A stretch of 47,911 bases of DNA from Citrobacter sp. Awk 4 (GTDB lineage Bacteria > Pseudomonadota > Gammaproteobacteria > Enterobacterales > Enterobacteriaceae): the NCBI RefSeq assembly GCF_028069725.1, contig NZ_JANEWG010000034.1:1-47911 (forward strand), in the 5' to 3' direction. Shown one piece after another: positions 17,976 through 26,077 of the stretch. Positions within the stretch are counted from its first letter, which is position 1. Every line of letters starts with the position of its first letter. A program made the position numbers and the translations under genes. The notes beneath the pieces are model-generated. The model was not told the origin of the DNA. It worked only from the letters and a program-made list of their open reading frames with translations, and did no database searches.

Positions 17976-19355
17976 TTATTGTTCTGTACTTTGCGACATC
18001 AGCTCTTTGGGGAAGACGACAGCCCGATTGCGTCCCTGGTTTTTGGCCATATACAGTGCGCGATCGGCCCAATCAGCAAGTTGCTCAGCAGCCATCTTGC
18101 AATCAACAGAAGAAATGATGCCCAGGCTAACAGTGATGGTTCGTGGAAAATCACCGTCGGTTGTCGCAGGGGTGGCTTGCTCTACCTGTTTACGTATCCT
18201 CTCGGCAATATTTTGCGCACGTTCTGTATGACAGTCAGGGAGCAGAATAGCAAATTCCTCACCACCAATTCGTGCAACAATATCGTGCTCTCGAACCAGG
18301 CTGACCATTAATTCTGCAAGTTTGATAATGACTCTGTCCCCTTGCAAATGCCCCCACGTATCATTCACTGACTTAAAGTGGTCAATATCGCAAAAAATAA
18401 TGCTGAGTGGCTTCTGTGTAGTCACGTTTTTTATTTCACGGCTTAGCGAGTTATAAAAATACCCGCGATTAAAAAGACGGGTCATTGGATCGCGAACTGA
18501 ATTTTCGTACGAAAGCTCATAGGCCTGACGCGACGCTTTAAAACGATGGAAGATATCGGACATGAGTACTGTCATTACTGCCATTGAGCTCAGGCATTCC
18601 ACTCCCCGGGCAAGATACCAGCCAGCTGAATTCATGTAGGGATACTTAAAAATTATTGTAAAAATTAGTAGGTTACTTAAGGCTACGAGCGCCATGCTAA
18701 GCCAGAACTGGTTTTTGAGTTGTGTCAGGCTAAGAATAAAAAACACGATGCCTACCCAAATCGAAATAAATAAGATGATGAACAATCCATGCCAGGGATA
18801 TAACCACTCAAAAGTGTCGAGATTGATCAGTTGTAAAGGCATTGACATCGCATTGATTGAATAAGAGACAGCCACTGCCAGGTGTAAAATACACCAAAGG
18901 AAAACGGAATAAACAATAACATTATGATATTTTTGTTGGCTTTTTTCTCTTTTATATAAGTAGATGGCAACGATAAATAAACCAGTGGTGAGTATTACTC
19001 GCAAAGTATACAGTATGGCGATTTTATTAAAAAAAACACTTCTTGGAACCGAGTCTGAATAATAAACATACAATGCAATAAATAAAAATATTCCTGAGCT
19101 ATGAAATGCGCTTGCCAGGGGTAATAGATATTTGTTTTTACGATAGCTCAGATAGTTCATTATCATAAAACTACCTATCTGGATGTGCAGGGCGCCCGTA
19201 AAAGTAGCAATGATCGGGTAAAGTGAAAGCGCATAATGGTCGTTGTTTAAAGGCGTTAGCCACAGAAATATGAATGTACCAACAGAAAATAGTAAAAAAA
19301 GCGTTATATTTTTTTTATGTTTTTTTTGCAATGAAGTAATCATAATGATGCTCAT
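17976..19355 (-). CDS. Membrane-bound diguanylate cyclase (GGDEF)
   Basis: The 459-aa protein makes c-di-GMP from two GTP. About eight hydrophobic segments to residue 265 form a MASE-type sensor, similar in layout to MASE4 of DgcT; the assignment is tentative. A short helix (SDIFHRFKASRQAYELSYENS) leads to a GGDEF domain starting SVRDPMTRLFNRGYF. The active site GGEEF is at 364-368, and the inhibitory site R355-E-H-D358 lies exactly five residues before it, so product feedback is expected. IIFCDIDHFKSVND and DRALYMAKNQGRNR are intact. The membrane half is AT-rich. The gene is extra between ldhA and ydbH compared with K-12. The start may be ATG 19343; neither start has a good ribosome site. 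Confidence 0.93.
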   Translation of the reverse strand: MSIIMITSLQKKHKKNITLFLLFSVGTFIFLWLTPLNNDHYALSLYPIIATFTGALHIQIGSFMIMNYLSYRKNKYLLPLASAFHSSGIFLFIALYVYYSDSVPRSVFFNKIAILYTLRVILTTGLFIVAIYLYKREKSQQKYHNVIVYSVFLWCILHLAVAVSYSINAMSMPLQLINLDTFEWLYPWHGLFIILFISIWVGIVFFILSLTQLKNQFWLSMALVALSNLLIFTIIFKYPYMNSAGWYLARGVECLSSMAVMTVLMSDIFHRFKASRQAYELSYENSVRDPMTRLFNRGYFYNSLSREIKNVTTQKPLSIIFCDIDHFKSVNDTWGHLQGDRVIIKLAELMVSLVREHDIVARIGGEEFAILLPDCHTERAQNIAERIRKQVEQATPATTDGDFPRTITVSLGIISSVDCKMAAEQLADWADRALYMAKNQGRNRAVVFPKELMSQSTEQ

Positions 19356-19507
19356 TAATAAATATCATAAGATTATGTCAATTTCTCATAGTCCTTTTTT
19401 GACTAATTTTGCTTTATGTTTGCGGGGAATTAATTGGTCATTGATATTATAGGTGTGAATTATTTTTGTGGCTTTATTAATTATTTTCCATGATATATCA
19501 AGACAAT

Positions 19508-19801
19508 ATGGACACCAGACGCGCACAGGATAACGCGCCCATTTCTCGCCATCGTGACGTCTTAACCCATCTTGTACGGTTTATGGCGTTATTCTCCCGT
19601 CATACCGAAGCGGGTAAAGGCGAGGGATGTCGTATTCGTATTCACCGGTAACCGATCCCGGGTTACATGATGAACAGCCCAAAAAGCTGATCGAAGGAGA
19701 CTTCTGCGATGATACCAGTCAGAGTACATCCAGCAGGTGCTTGCGTTGATGTTAATCGTCAAGCCGTGATGGTCTTCATCTCTATGTCCCTGATTCATTA
19801 G
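19508..19801 (+). pseudogene. Possible relic coding fragments
   Basis: Two short plus-strand frames follow each other. The first is 47 codons from ATG 19508 (MDTRRAQDNAPISRHRD...). The second is 30 codons from ATG 19709 (MIPVRVHPAGACV...), preceded by AAGGAG. Codon use in the first is like real genes (Arg CGC, many GCG). I cannot name a parent gene. Chance frames in a GC-richer patch remain possible. Confidence 0.2.
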
Positions 19802-19840
19802 ATATCTTTATGAAAAATCTGTATTCTATATAATATTACA

Positions 19841-19884
19841 TATAATTCTGGAGCATCTATCCTTATTAGTGGCGCCTTCTTAAA
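19841..19884. repeat. Imperfect direct repeat, copy 2
   Basis: This is the partner of 17791-17834, exactly 2,050 bases away: ATAATTCTGGAGCATCTAT, 15 unlike bases, CTTCTTAAA. It lies about 75-120 bases upstream of the ydbH start. Confidence 0.5.
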
Positions 19885-19958
19885 CAGCACGATTAAACAT
19901 GCCACAATACGGGCCTTAACCGGCTATATTTTTCGCTAAATCAGGATATTAACTACCC

Positions 19959-22598
19959 ATGAAGGGTAAATATAAAGCCGTTCTCGCACTACTTCTATTA
20001 TTGACCCTGGTACCGCTGACGTTGATTATGACGCTGGGGTTATGGGTTCCCACACTGGCGGGTATCTGGCTGCCAGTGGGTACGCGTATCGCACTGGATA
20101 AGAGTCCGCGTCTTACGCGTGATGGATTGCACATCCCTGAACTGCGCTATCTGGTCGGTGACTGTCAATTAGCGAAAGTGACAGAGGCCGGGCTTTCTCA
20201 CCCGAGTCGCTGGCGGCTAAATGTGGGCGCAATCGAGCTTGATTCCGCCTGTCTGGCAAAACTCCCTGAGGCCCAACAATCACCGGCCGCCCCTAAAACG
20301 CTGGCTGAATGGCAGTCGATGCTGCCGAATACCTGGATTAATATCGACAAAATTATCCTTTCGCCCTGGCAGGAGTGGCAGGGGAAGCTGTCTGTCTCTC
20401 TGACACCCACTCTCCAGCAACTCCGTTATCAGGGCGATAAAGTCACATTCCAGGGCCACCTGCGCGGGCAGACGCTCACCGTCAGTGAACTGGAAGTGTC
20501 CGCTTTCGAGCAACAGCCACCGGTGAAACTGGTCGGGGAGTTCACTCTGCCGTTGGTTCCCGATGGGCTGCCCGTGAGTGGTCATGCGGTGACGACGCTC
20601 AGTTTGCCGCAAGAGCCATCACTGGTGGATGCTGAAATTGACTGGCGTGATAACGCGGGTCAACTGGTCGTGATGGCGCGCGACAATCCGGATCCGCTGC
20701 TGGATCTCCCCTGGGAAGTGACACGTCAGCAGTTCACCATTAGCGACGGGCGCTGGGCGTGGCCGTATCAGGGTTTTCCCCTTAGCGGGCGGATGGGGCT
20801 CAAAATAGAGAACTGGCAGGCTGGCACCGAAAATGCGGTCGTGAGCGGGCGGTTGAACGTGCTTACCCAGGGCGATGCGGGGAAAGGGAACGCGGTGCTC
20901 GCATTCGGGCCGGGAAAACTCAGTATGGATAATAGTGAGATGCCATTGCAGGTCACCGGGGAAGCGAAACAGGGCGACCTGATTTTCTACGCAATCCTGC
21001 CGGCACAACTCACTGGCAGTCTGGCCGCGCCGCAACTGGATTTTGCGCCAGGCGCATTGCTGCGTTCCCGTGGTCGGGTTATCGATTCTCTGGATATTGA
21101 TGAGATCCGCTGGCCGCTGGCGGGCGTGAAGGTGACGCCGCGTGGCGTCGATGGCCGCTTGCAGGCCATTTTGCGCGCTCACGAGAACAAAATGGGTGAC
21201 TTTGTTCTGCACCTCGATGGTATGGCGAATGACTTTCTCCCTGATGCGGGGCGCTGGCAGTGGCGCTACTGGGGAACGGGCAGCTTTACCCCGATGCATG
21301 CCCACTGGGACGTCGCAGGTCGGGGCGAGTGGCATGACGAAACGATCACCCTCACCGATCTGTCTACCGGATTTGACCAACTGCAGTACGGCACCATGAA
21401 GGTGGAAAATCCGCGTCTGATACTCGAACAGCCGGTGGTGTGGGTGCGTGACGCGAAGAAACCCGCCCTCAGCGGCGCATTGTCCTTTGATGCGGGAAAG
21501 ACAACCTTTACTGGCGGCAGCGTGTTACCACCTTCGACGCTGAAATTCAGCGTTGAAGGGCGCGATCCCACTTTTTTCCAGTATAAAGGCGACCTGCATG
21601 CGGGGGCGATCGGGCCGGTACGGGTGAACGGGCGCTGGGATGGTCTGCGTCTGCGCGGGCAAGCCTGGTGGCCAAAGCAGTCACTGACGGTTTTTCAACC
21701 GTTAATACCGCCTGAATGGAAGATGAAATTACGCGAAGGCGAGTTGTATGCGCAGATTGCGTATTCCGCCGCCGAAGAGCAGGGTTTTGAAGCAGGCGGT
21801 CACGGCGTGCTGAAAGGCGGTAGCGCGTGGATGCCTGACAATGAAATCAATGGCGTGGATTTTGTGCTGCCGTTTCGTTTTAGCGCCGGTGTCTGGCAAC
21901 TGGGCACGCGGGGGCCGGTGTCGTTACGTATTGCAGAAGTCGTCAACCAGGTGACGGCGAAAAATATCACCGCCGACCTGCAGGGGAATTATCCCTGGAG
22001 CGAAGAGGACCCTCTGCTGTTGAGTGATGTCAGCGTCGATCTGCTGGGCGGGAAAGTCACCATGCAGCAGTTGCGGATGCCACAGCACGATCCCGCACTT
22101 CTGCGTGTACAGAACATCTCGTCAAGCGAGCTTATCAGCGCGGTCAATCCCAAACAGTTTGCCATGTCCGGCCCGGTTAGCGGCGCGTTACCGCTGTGGT
22201 TGAACAATGAAAAATGGATCATCAAAGATGGCTGGCTGACGAATCCAGGCCCGATGACGTTGCGTATTGACAAAGACACTGCCGACGCCGTGGTCAAAGA
22301 CAATATGGCCGCGGGTGCGGCGATCAACTGGCTACGTTATATGGAAATTGCCCATTCCTGGACGAAAATCAATTTAGATAATCTGGGGGTATTAACCATG
22401 CAGGCGACGATTGCAGGCAGCAGTCGCGTTGATGGAAAAGTAGGGCGGGTAAACCTGAACTACACCCATGAAGAAAATGTGTTTACGCTCTGGCGCAGTT
22501 TGCGTTTTGGCGACAATTTACAGGCATGGCTAGAACAAAATACAGCGTTGCCAGAAACCCATTGCCCGGAAGGCAAGGAATGTGAGGAACCACAATGA
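19959..22598 (+). CDS. ydbH: AsmA-like intermembrane bridge protein YdbH
   Basis: The 879-aa protein is anchored by one N-terminal helix (about residues 7-30) and is otherwise periplasmic. It belongs to the AsmA-like/bridge family with TamB and YhdP, predicted to form a long beta-groove that moves phospholipids from inner to outer membrane. Recent E. coli work shows YdbH docking on the lipoprotein YnbE. The repetitive short-strand sequence fits this fold. The C-terminal part (DKDTADAVVKDNMAAGAAINWLRYMEI, about 770-795) is the conserved region that precedes the YnbE-interacting end. The stop overlaps the ynbE start by four bases, so the three genes are one operon. The ribosome site before ATG 19959 (AGGA) is distant. 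Confidence 0.94.
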   Translation: MKGKYKAVLALLLLLTLVPLTLIMTLGLWVPTLAGIWLPVGTRIALDKSPRLTRDGLHIPELRYLVGDCQLAKVTEAGLSHPSRWRLNVGAIELDSACLAKLPEAQQSPAAPKTLAEWQSMLPNTWINIDKIILSPWQEWQGKLSVSLTPTLQQLRYQGDKVTFQGHLRGQTLTVSELEVSAFEQQPPVKLVGEFTLPLVPDGLPVSGHAVTTLSLPQEPSLVDAEIDWRDNAGQLVVMARDNPDPLLDLPWEVTRQQFTISDGRWAWPYQGFPLSGRMGLKIENWQAGTENAVVSGRLNVLTQGDAGKGNAVLAFGPGKLSMDNSEMPLQVTGEAKQGDLIFYAILPAQLTGSLAAPQLDFAPGALLRSRGRVIDSLDIDEIRWPLAGVKVTPRGVDGRLQAILRAHENKMGDFVLHLDGMANDFLPDAGRWQWRYWGTGSFTPMHAHWDVAGRGEWHDETITLTDLSTGFDQLQYGTMKVENPRLILEQPVVWVRDAKKPALSGALSFDAGKTTFTGGSVLPPSTLKFSVEGRDPTFFQYKGDLHAGAIGPVRVNGRWDGLRLRGQAWWPKQSLTVFQPLIPPEWKMKLREGELYAQIAYSAAEEQGFEAGGHGVLKGGSAWMPDNEINGVDFVLPFRFSAGVWQLGTRGPVSLRIAEVVNQVTAKNITADLQGNYPWSEEDPLLLSDVSVDLLGGKVTMQQLRMPQHDPALLRVQNISSSELISAVNPKQFAMSGPVSGALPLWLNNEKWIIKDGWLTNPGPMTLRIDKDTADAVVKDNMAAGAAINWLRYMEIAHSWTKINLDNLGVLTMQATIAGSSRVDGKVGRVNLNYTHEENVFTLWRSLRFGDNLQAWLEQNTALPETHCPEGKECEEPQ

Positions 22599-22786
22599 AA
22601 ACGATGACTGCCATGCTGGCGCTGTGTGCCTCTGCGTTAGTGACCGGCTGTACGCCCCGTATTGAAGTTGCTGCGCCCGAAGAGCCCATCACAATCAATA
22701 TGAATGTCAAAATTGAACATGAAATTCATATCAAAGTGGATAAAGACGTCGAAAGCTTACTGAAGTCGCGCAGCGATCTATTCTGA
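22595..22786 (+). CDS. ynbE: Outer-membrane lipoprotein YnbE
   Basis: The 63-aa lipoprotein has signal MKTMTAMLALCASALVTGC with Cys19 lipidated. The mature part is very short and alternates hydrophobic residues (ITINMNVKIEHEIHIKVD), as expected for strands that extend the YdbH groove at the outer membrane. ATGA overlap with ydbH and a four-base gap to ydbL show tight coupling. Role is taken from E. coli work on the YdbH-YnbE bridge. Confidence 0.94.
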   Translation: MKTMTAMLALCASALVTGCTPRIEVAAPEEPITINMNVKIEHEIHIKVDKDVESLLKSRSDLF

Positions 22787-22790
22787 GGTC

Positions 22791-23117
22791 ATGATGAAAA
22801 AACAGCTCACACTGACGGTGCTTATTCTGAGTTTGCTGAGCGGCAATGTGATGGCGTTGACCCTGAATGAAGCCCGCACCCAGGGGCGTGTCGGGGAAAC
22901 GTTGAATGGCTATCTGGTCGCGCTGAAAAACGATGCACAAACGCAGGCGCTGGTGAAAAAAATCAATGAGGCGCGCAACGCCAGCTATCAACAACTGGCC
23001 GAAACCAACCATATTCCGGTTGATCAAGTGGCGAAAATGGCAGGGCAAAAACTGGTCGAACGTGCGAAGCCTGGCGAGTATGTTCAGGGCATCAACGGGA
23101 AATGGATGCAAAAATAA
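22791..23117 (+). CDS. ydbL: Periplasmic YdbL, assembly partner of YdbH-YnbE
   Basis: The 108-aa precursor has a cleavable signal (MMKKQLTLTVLILSLLSGNVMA) and a DUF1318 domain beginning LTLNEARTQGRVGETLNGYLVAL and ending YVQGINGKWMQK. In E. coli YdbL modulates YnbE multimerisation as a chaperone-like factor. The gene begins four bases after ynbE; ATG 22794 is an equally possible start. It converges on feaR. Confidence 0.94.
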   Translation: MMKKQLTLTVLILSLLSGNVMALTLNEARTQGRVGETLNGYLVALKNDAQTQALVKKINEARNASYQQLAETNHIPVDQVAKMAGQKLVERAKPGEYVQGINGKWMQK

Positions 23118-24026
23118 TTAGCGATAGCGCTTACGGTATTCGCCTGGCGAAATGCCGAAGCGCTGCTTAAAGGCGGTCGAAAAATGGCTATGATCGGCAA
23201 ACCCCCAGGCATAGCCAATACCCGCCAGTTTTTCTTCTCCGTTGGCCGTTCGCAGCATCTGCGCGCAAAGATCAAGACGGCGATTTTTAATGTATTGCGC
23301 CACCACCAGACCTTTATCCGCGAACATGCGGTATAAACTGCGCACCGACATACCACTCTCGGCGGCGACCCATTCCGGGCGTAGCGTTTCTGACTGGATA
23401 TGCGCGTCGATCAGCGACAATACATTGCGAAACTGCCGCTCTTTACGCGGCGGTAAGCTCTCCTGCTGTTGCAGAACAGGTCTTAGCAGACACACTATCG
23501 CCTCCAGCGCCGCCTCGCTTTCCGTCTCACTCATGCCCGTATTGCTCATGCTTTCCTGCAACAGTCGGTGACTCAGTTGCACGGTGGGAAGATCCCGCGA
23601 GAGCTTTTGCGCACAGCTGACTTCCTGAAAGCGAAAGTGTTGTTCGAGGATCTGCCGTGGCAGCAACAATGAAACCTGACGGGCTTTTGCCGGCCAGTAA
23701 AAAGAGCAGGGGCGCGAGGCGTCAATGAGCGTAATATCGCCGGTTTCAAGTTCGATCTGGCGATCGTCCTGTTCCATCACCGCCTTACCGTCGAGCTGAA
23801 ACACGGTATAAAACCAGGCGTCATTGCTGTGCTTAATTTCCTGGCGGGTACGAAACAGGTTTACCCCTCCCACCGTGACTGTGCTCAACTTCAGATTATT
23901 AGCAAAACTTGATTCCAGTTCGCCAACAAATTCACCCGCCAGCGGGCGGGCGGCAAAGCTGCCGCAAACCTGATTGATCTGCGCCAGCCATTGTTCGTAT
24001 TGGTCCTTCTCGCTCACACCAGCCAT
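23118..24026 (-). CDS. feaR: AraC-family activator FeaR
   Basis: The 302-aa regulator activates tynA and feaB in response to aromatic amines or their aldehydes. The N-terminal sensor is cupin-like (FYTVFQLDGKAVMEQDDRQIELETGDITLIDASRPC). The C-terminal double helix-turn-helix starts near 200 (SLIDAHIQSETLRPEWVA) and contains SVRSLYRMFADKGL and the AraC signature FADHSHFSTAFKQRFGISPGEYR. The start at ATG 24026 (GAGATAA upstream) gives 302 aa, against 301 in E. coli; an in-frame ATG at 24086 would add 20 unmatched residues. Two operator-like sites lie between it and feaB. Confidence 0.95.
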   Translation of the reverse strand: MAGVSEKDQYEQWLAQINQVCGSFAARPLAGEFVGELESSFANNLKLSTVTVGGVNLFRTRQEIKHSNDAWFYTVFQLDGKAVMEQDDRQIELETGDITLIDASRPCSFYWPAKARQVSLLLPRQILEQHFRFQEVSCAQKLSRDLPTVQLSHRLLQESMSNTGMSETESEAALEAIVCLLRPVLQQQESLPPRKERQFRNVLSLIDAHIQSETLRPEWVAAESGMSVRSLYRMFADKGLVVAQYIKNRRLDLCAQMLRTANGEEKLAGIGYAWGFADHSHFSTAFKQRFGISPGEYRKRYR

Positions 24027-24165
24027 TTTTATCTCGCTGCCTTGTGCATTGTTTAAGTTCTGTTGCGTTAATGTTGCAAATAGCAAGGGCGTTGTGGCTG
24101 ACTATAGGAAATAACGCTCGCCGGGCATAGCGTTTGTAGGGGTTATTCTTGGTATTTGCGGAGCC

Positions 24166-24202
24166 TGTCACAGCAAACAAAGCGATTGTCACAGAGCAAA
24201 AA
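24166..24202 (+). promoter_or_regulatory. Tandem FeaR operators upstream of feaB
   Basis: Two exact matches to the reported FeaR motif TGNCA-N8-AAA occur as direct repeats: TGTCA at 24166-24170 with AAA at 24179-24181, and TGTCA at 24187-24191 with AAA at 24200-24202. The starts are 21 bases apart, two helical turns, as expected for AraC-type dimers. They lie about 60-100 bases before the feaB start. Confidence 0.75.
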
Positions 24203-24262
24203 GCCTGTTTCGTGAAGGCGGCATAGACTGTCTGGACAACCTGCAACACTATGGAGAAATGT

Positions 24263-25762
24263 ATGTCTGATACACAGGTCACCGTCCTTGCAGCGGTACA
24301 ACACTTTCTGGACAGGCAGCATGGGCTCTGGATTGATGGGCGCCAGACGCCGTCCGATGGCGATAAGCGCCTCAACCTCTACAACCCGGCCACCGGTGAG
24401 GTGATCGGCTCAACGGCGGATGCCAGTGTCGCCGATGTCGATCGCGCGGTGATGTCCGGCTGGCGTGCTTTTGTTTCACGCACATGGGCAGGCAAATTAC
24501 CCGCTGAACGTGAACGAATTCTGCTGCGTTTCGCGGATCTGGTTGAACAGCACAGCGAGGAACTGGCGCAGCTCGAAACCCTGGAACAGGGGAAATCGAT
24601 CGCGATTGCCCGGGCATTTGAAGTCGGTTGTACGCTGAACTGGATGCGCTATACCGCCGGATTAACGACCAAAATTGCCGGTAAAACGTTGGATCTTTCT
24701 ATTCCGCTGCCGCAAGGCGCGCGTTATCAGGCATGGACGCGTAAAGAGCCGGTGGGGGTGGTCGCCGGAATTGTGCCGTGGAATTTCCCGCTGATGATCG
24801 GGATGTGGAAAGTGATGCCTGCGCTGGCGGCGGGATGCTCTATCGTGATCAAACCTTCTGAAACCACACCGCTCACGCTGCTGCGCGTTGCGGAACTGGC
24901 GACAGAAGCCGGGATCCCGGATGGCGTCTTCAACGTGGTAACTGGCAGCGGTGCCGTGTGCGGCGCAGCGCTCACCACCCATCCGCATATCGCGAAAGTG
25001 AGTTTTACAGGGTCAACGGCGACGGGGAAAAACATCGCGCGTTCGGCGGCTGACAGGCTGACGGGCGTGACGCTGGAGTTAGGCGGTAAAAACCCGGCGA
25101 TTGTGCTGAACGATGCCGACCCACAGTGGGTAATCGAAGGCCTGATGACCGGAAGTTTCCTGAATCAGGGACAGGTATGTGCGGCCAGTTCGCGCATTTA
25201 CATCGAAGCCCCGCTTTTTGACACGCTGGTAAGTGGCTTTGAGCAGGCCGTCAAATCATTGACCATCGGGCCGGGGATGTCACTACAGGCGCAGATTAAC
25301 CCACTGGTTTCCAGAGCGCACTGCGACAAAGTACAGACTTTCCTCGATGATGCCCGTGCCAACCATGCGGAGCTTCTCTCCGGCGCGGCAATTCCGGATT
25401 CGAAAGGGTACTACGTGACGCCAACACTGGTGGTGAACCCGGATGCGAAGCTGCGTCTGACGCGAGAAGAAGTTTTCGGTCCGGTCGTTAACCTCGTGCG
25501 CGTGGCGGATGGTGAAGAAGCGCTTCAACTGGCGAACGATACGGAATACGGTCTGACGGCGAGTGTCTGGACGCAAAACATCAGCAAAGCGCTGGAATAT
25601 ACTGACCGTTTACAGGCCGGAACGGTGTGGGTTAACAGCCATACGCTGATTGATGCCAACCTGCCGTTCGGCGGAATGAAACAGTCCGGTACCGGGCGTG
25701 ATTTCGGTCCGGACTGGCTGGACGGCTGGTGTGAAACCAAGTCGGTGTGCGTGCGCTATTAA
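24263..25762 (+). CDS. feaB: Phenylacetaldehyde dehydrogenase
   Basis: The 499-aa NAD-dependent aldehyde dehydrogenase oxidises phenylacetaldehyde (and its hydroxy form) from TynA to the acid that enters the paa pathway. ALDH landmarks are in order: [24 protein letters not shown], the NAD loop FTGSTATGK, the general base in LELGGKNP, the nucleophile in [11 protein letters not shown], and [13 protein letters not shown] six bases before ATG 24263 supports this start over the ATG at 24251 and gives a length in line with E. coli FeaB. Confidence 0.96.
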   Translation: MSDTQVTVLAAVQHFLDRQHGLWIDGRQTPSDGDKRLNLYNPATGEVIGSTADASVADVDRAVMSGWRAFVSRTWAGKLPAERERILLRFADLVEQHSEELAQLETLEQGKSIAIARAFEVGCTLNWMRYTAGLTTKIAGKTLDLSIPLPQGARYQAWTRKEPVGVVAGIVPWNFPLMIGMWKVMPALAAGCSIVIKPSETTPLTLLRVAELATEAGIPDGVFNVVTGSGAVCGAALTTHPHIAKVSFTGSTATGKNIARSAADRLTGVTLELGGKNPAIVLNDADPQWVIEGLMTGSFLNQGQVCAASSRIYIEAPLFDTLVSGFEQAVKSLTIGPGMSLQAQINPLVSRAHCDKVQTFLDDARANHAELLSGAAIPDSKGYYVTPTLVVNPDAKLRLTREEVFGPVVNLVRVADGEEALQLANDTEYGLTASVWTQNISKALEYTDRLQAGTVWVNSHTLIDANLPFGGMKQSGTGRDFGPDWLDGWCETKSVCVRY

Positions 25763-25771
25763 TCTCTGAAC

Positions 25772-25805
25772 AGGTACCCGGTAGCGTGTTGCTTGCCGGG
25801 TACCT
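25772..25805. repeat. Palindrome downstream of feaB
   Basis: AGGTACCCGG (25772-25781) is an exact inverted copy of CCGGGTACCT (25796-25805), with a 14-base spacer. It begins ten bases after the feaB stop and has no T-run. It may protect the transcript 3' end; the next bases look like a partial REP element. Confidence 0.6.
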
Positions 25806-26036
25806 CATATTGCAGGCCGGATAACCCATCATCAGAATATTGAGCAAGCTGTACTCTCTTCTCCGCGCCCTTATCCCCGCCAAAATCAACTGCATAGCCG
25901 GTGGAATTGACTTCGATGATGAAGCTCCCGGAAAGAAACCTCCGCCCGTTTTGTTCGTTTTAAATCCCTGGACATTCAGGTAAAGCCAAAATCGGTTGCT
26001 GACCACCACTGCAAGAGCCGGTGTTTATGCAGAGAT

Positions 26037-26064
26037 AAAAAAAACGGCGCAGCGCGCCGTTTTT
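26037..26064. terminator. Bidirectional terminator, tynA / feaB
   Basis: AAAACGGCGC (26041-26050) and GCGCCGTTTT (26054-26063) form a perfect 10-bp stem with a three-base loop. Eight T follow on the minus strand (tynA side) and five T on the plus strand. Confidence 0.88.
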
Positions 26065-26077
26065 CTCATTCCCAACG

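Larger units (their letters stand above)
19356..19958. other. Intergenic region between the GGDEF gene and ydbH
   Basis: The 603 bases start AT-rich (GGDEF leader) and turn GC-richer between 19508 and 19800, where two short frames look like relic coding DNA (listed). They return to AT-rich at 19801-19860 and carry the second direct-repeat copy, then the ydbH leader. The composition block in the middle suggests acquired or degenerate DNA. Confidence 0.45.
25763..26077. other. feaB-tynA convergent intergenic region
   Basis: The 315 bases contain a long palindrome right after feaB (25772-25805), then GCAGGCCGGATAA, which resembles a fragment of the enterobacterial REP consensus, then about 200 bases with no recognised feature, then the tynA terminator (26037-26064). 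Confidence 0.5.

Noticed and set aside
20619-21380. 253-codon minus-strand frame inside ydbH
   Set aside because: It is antisense to a well-supported gene, has an Arg/His/Pro-rich composition typical of reverse frames in GC-rich genes, and shows no domain.
23118-24086. Longer feaR start at 24086
   Set aside because: It adds 20 residues absent from the E. coli protein, while ATG 24026 has a ribosome site and fits the family length.
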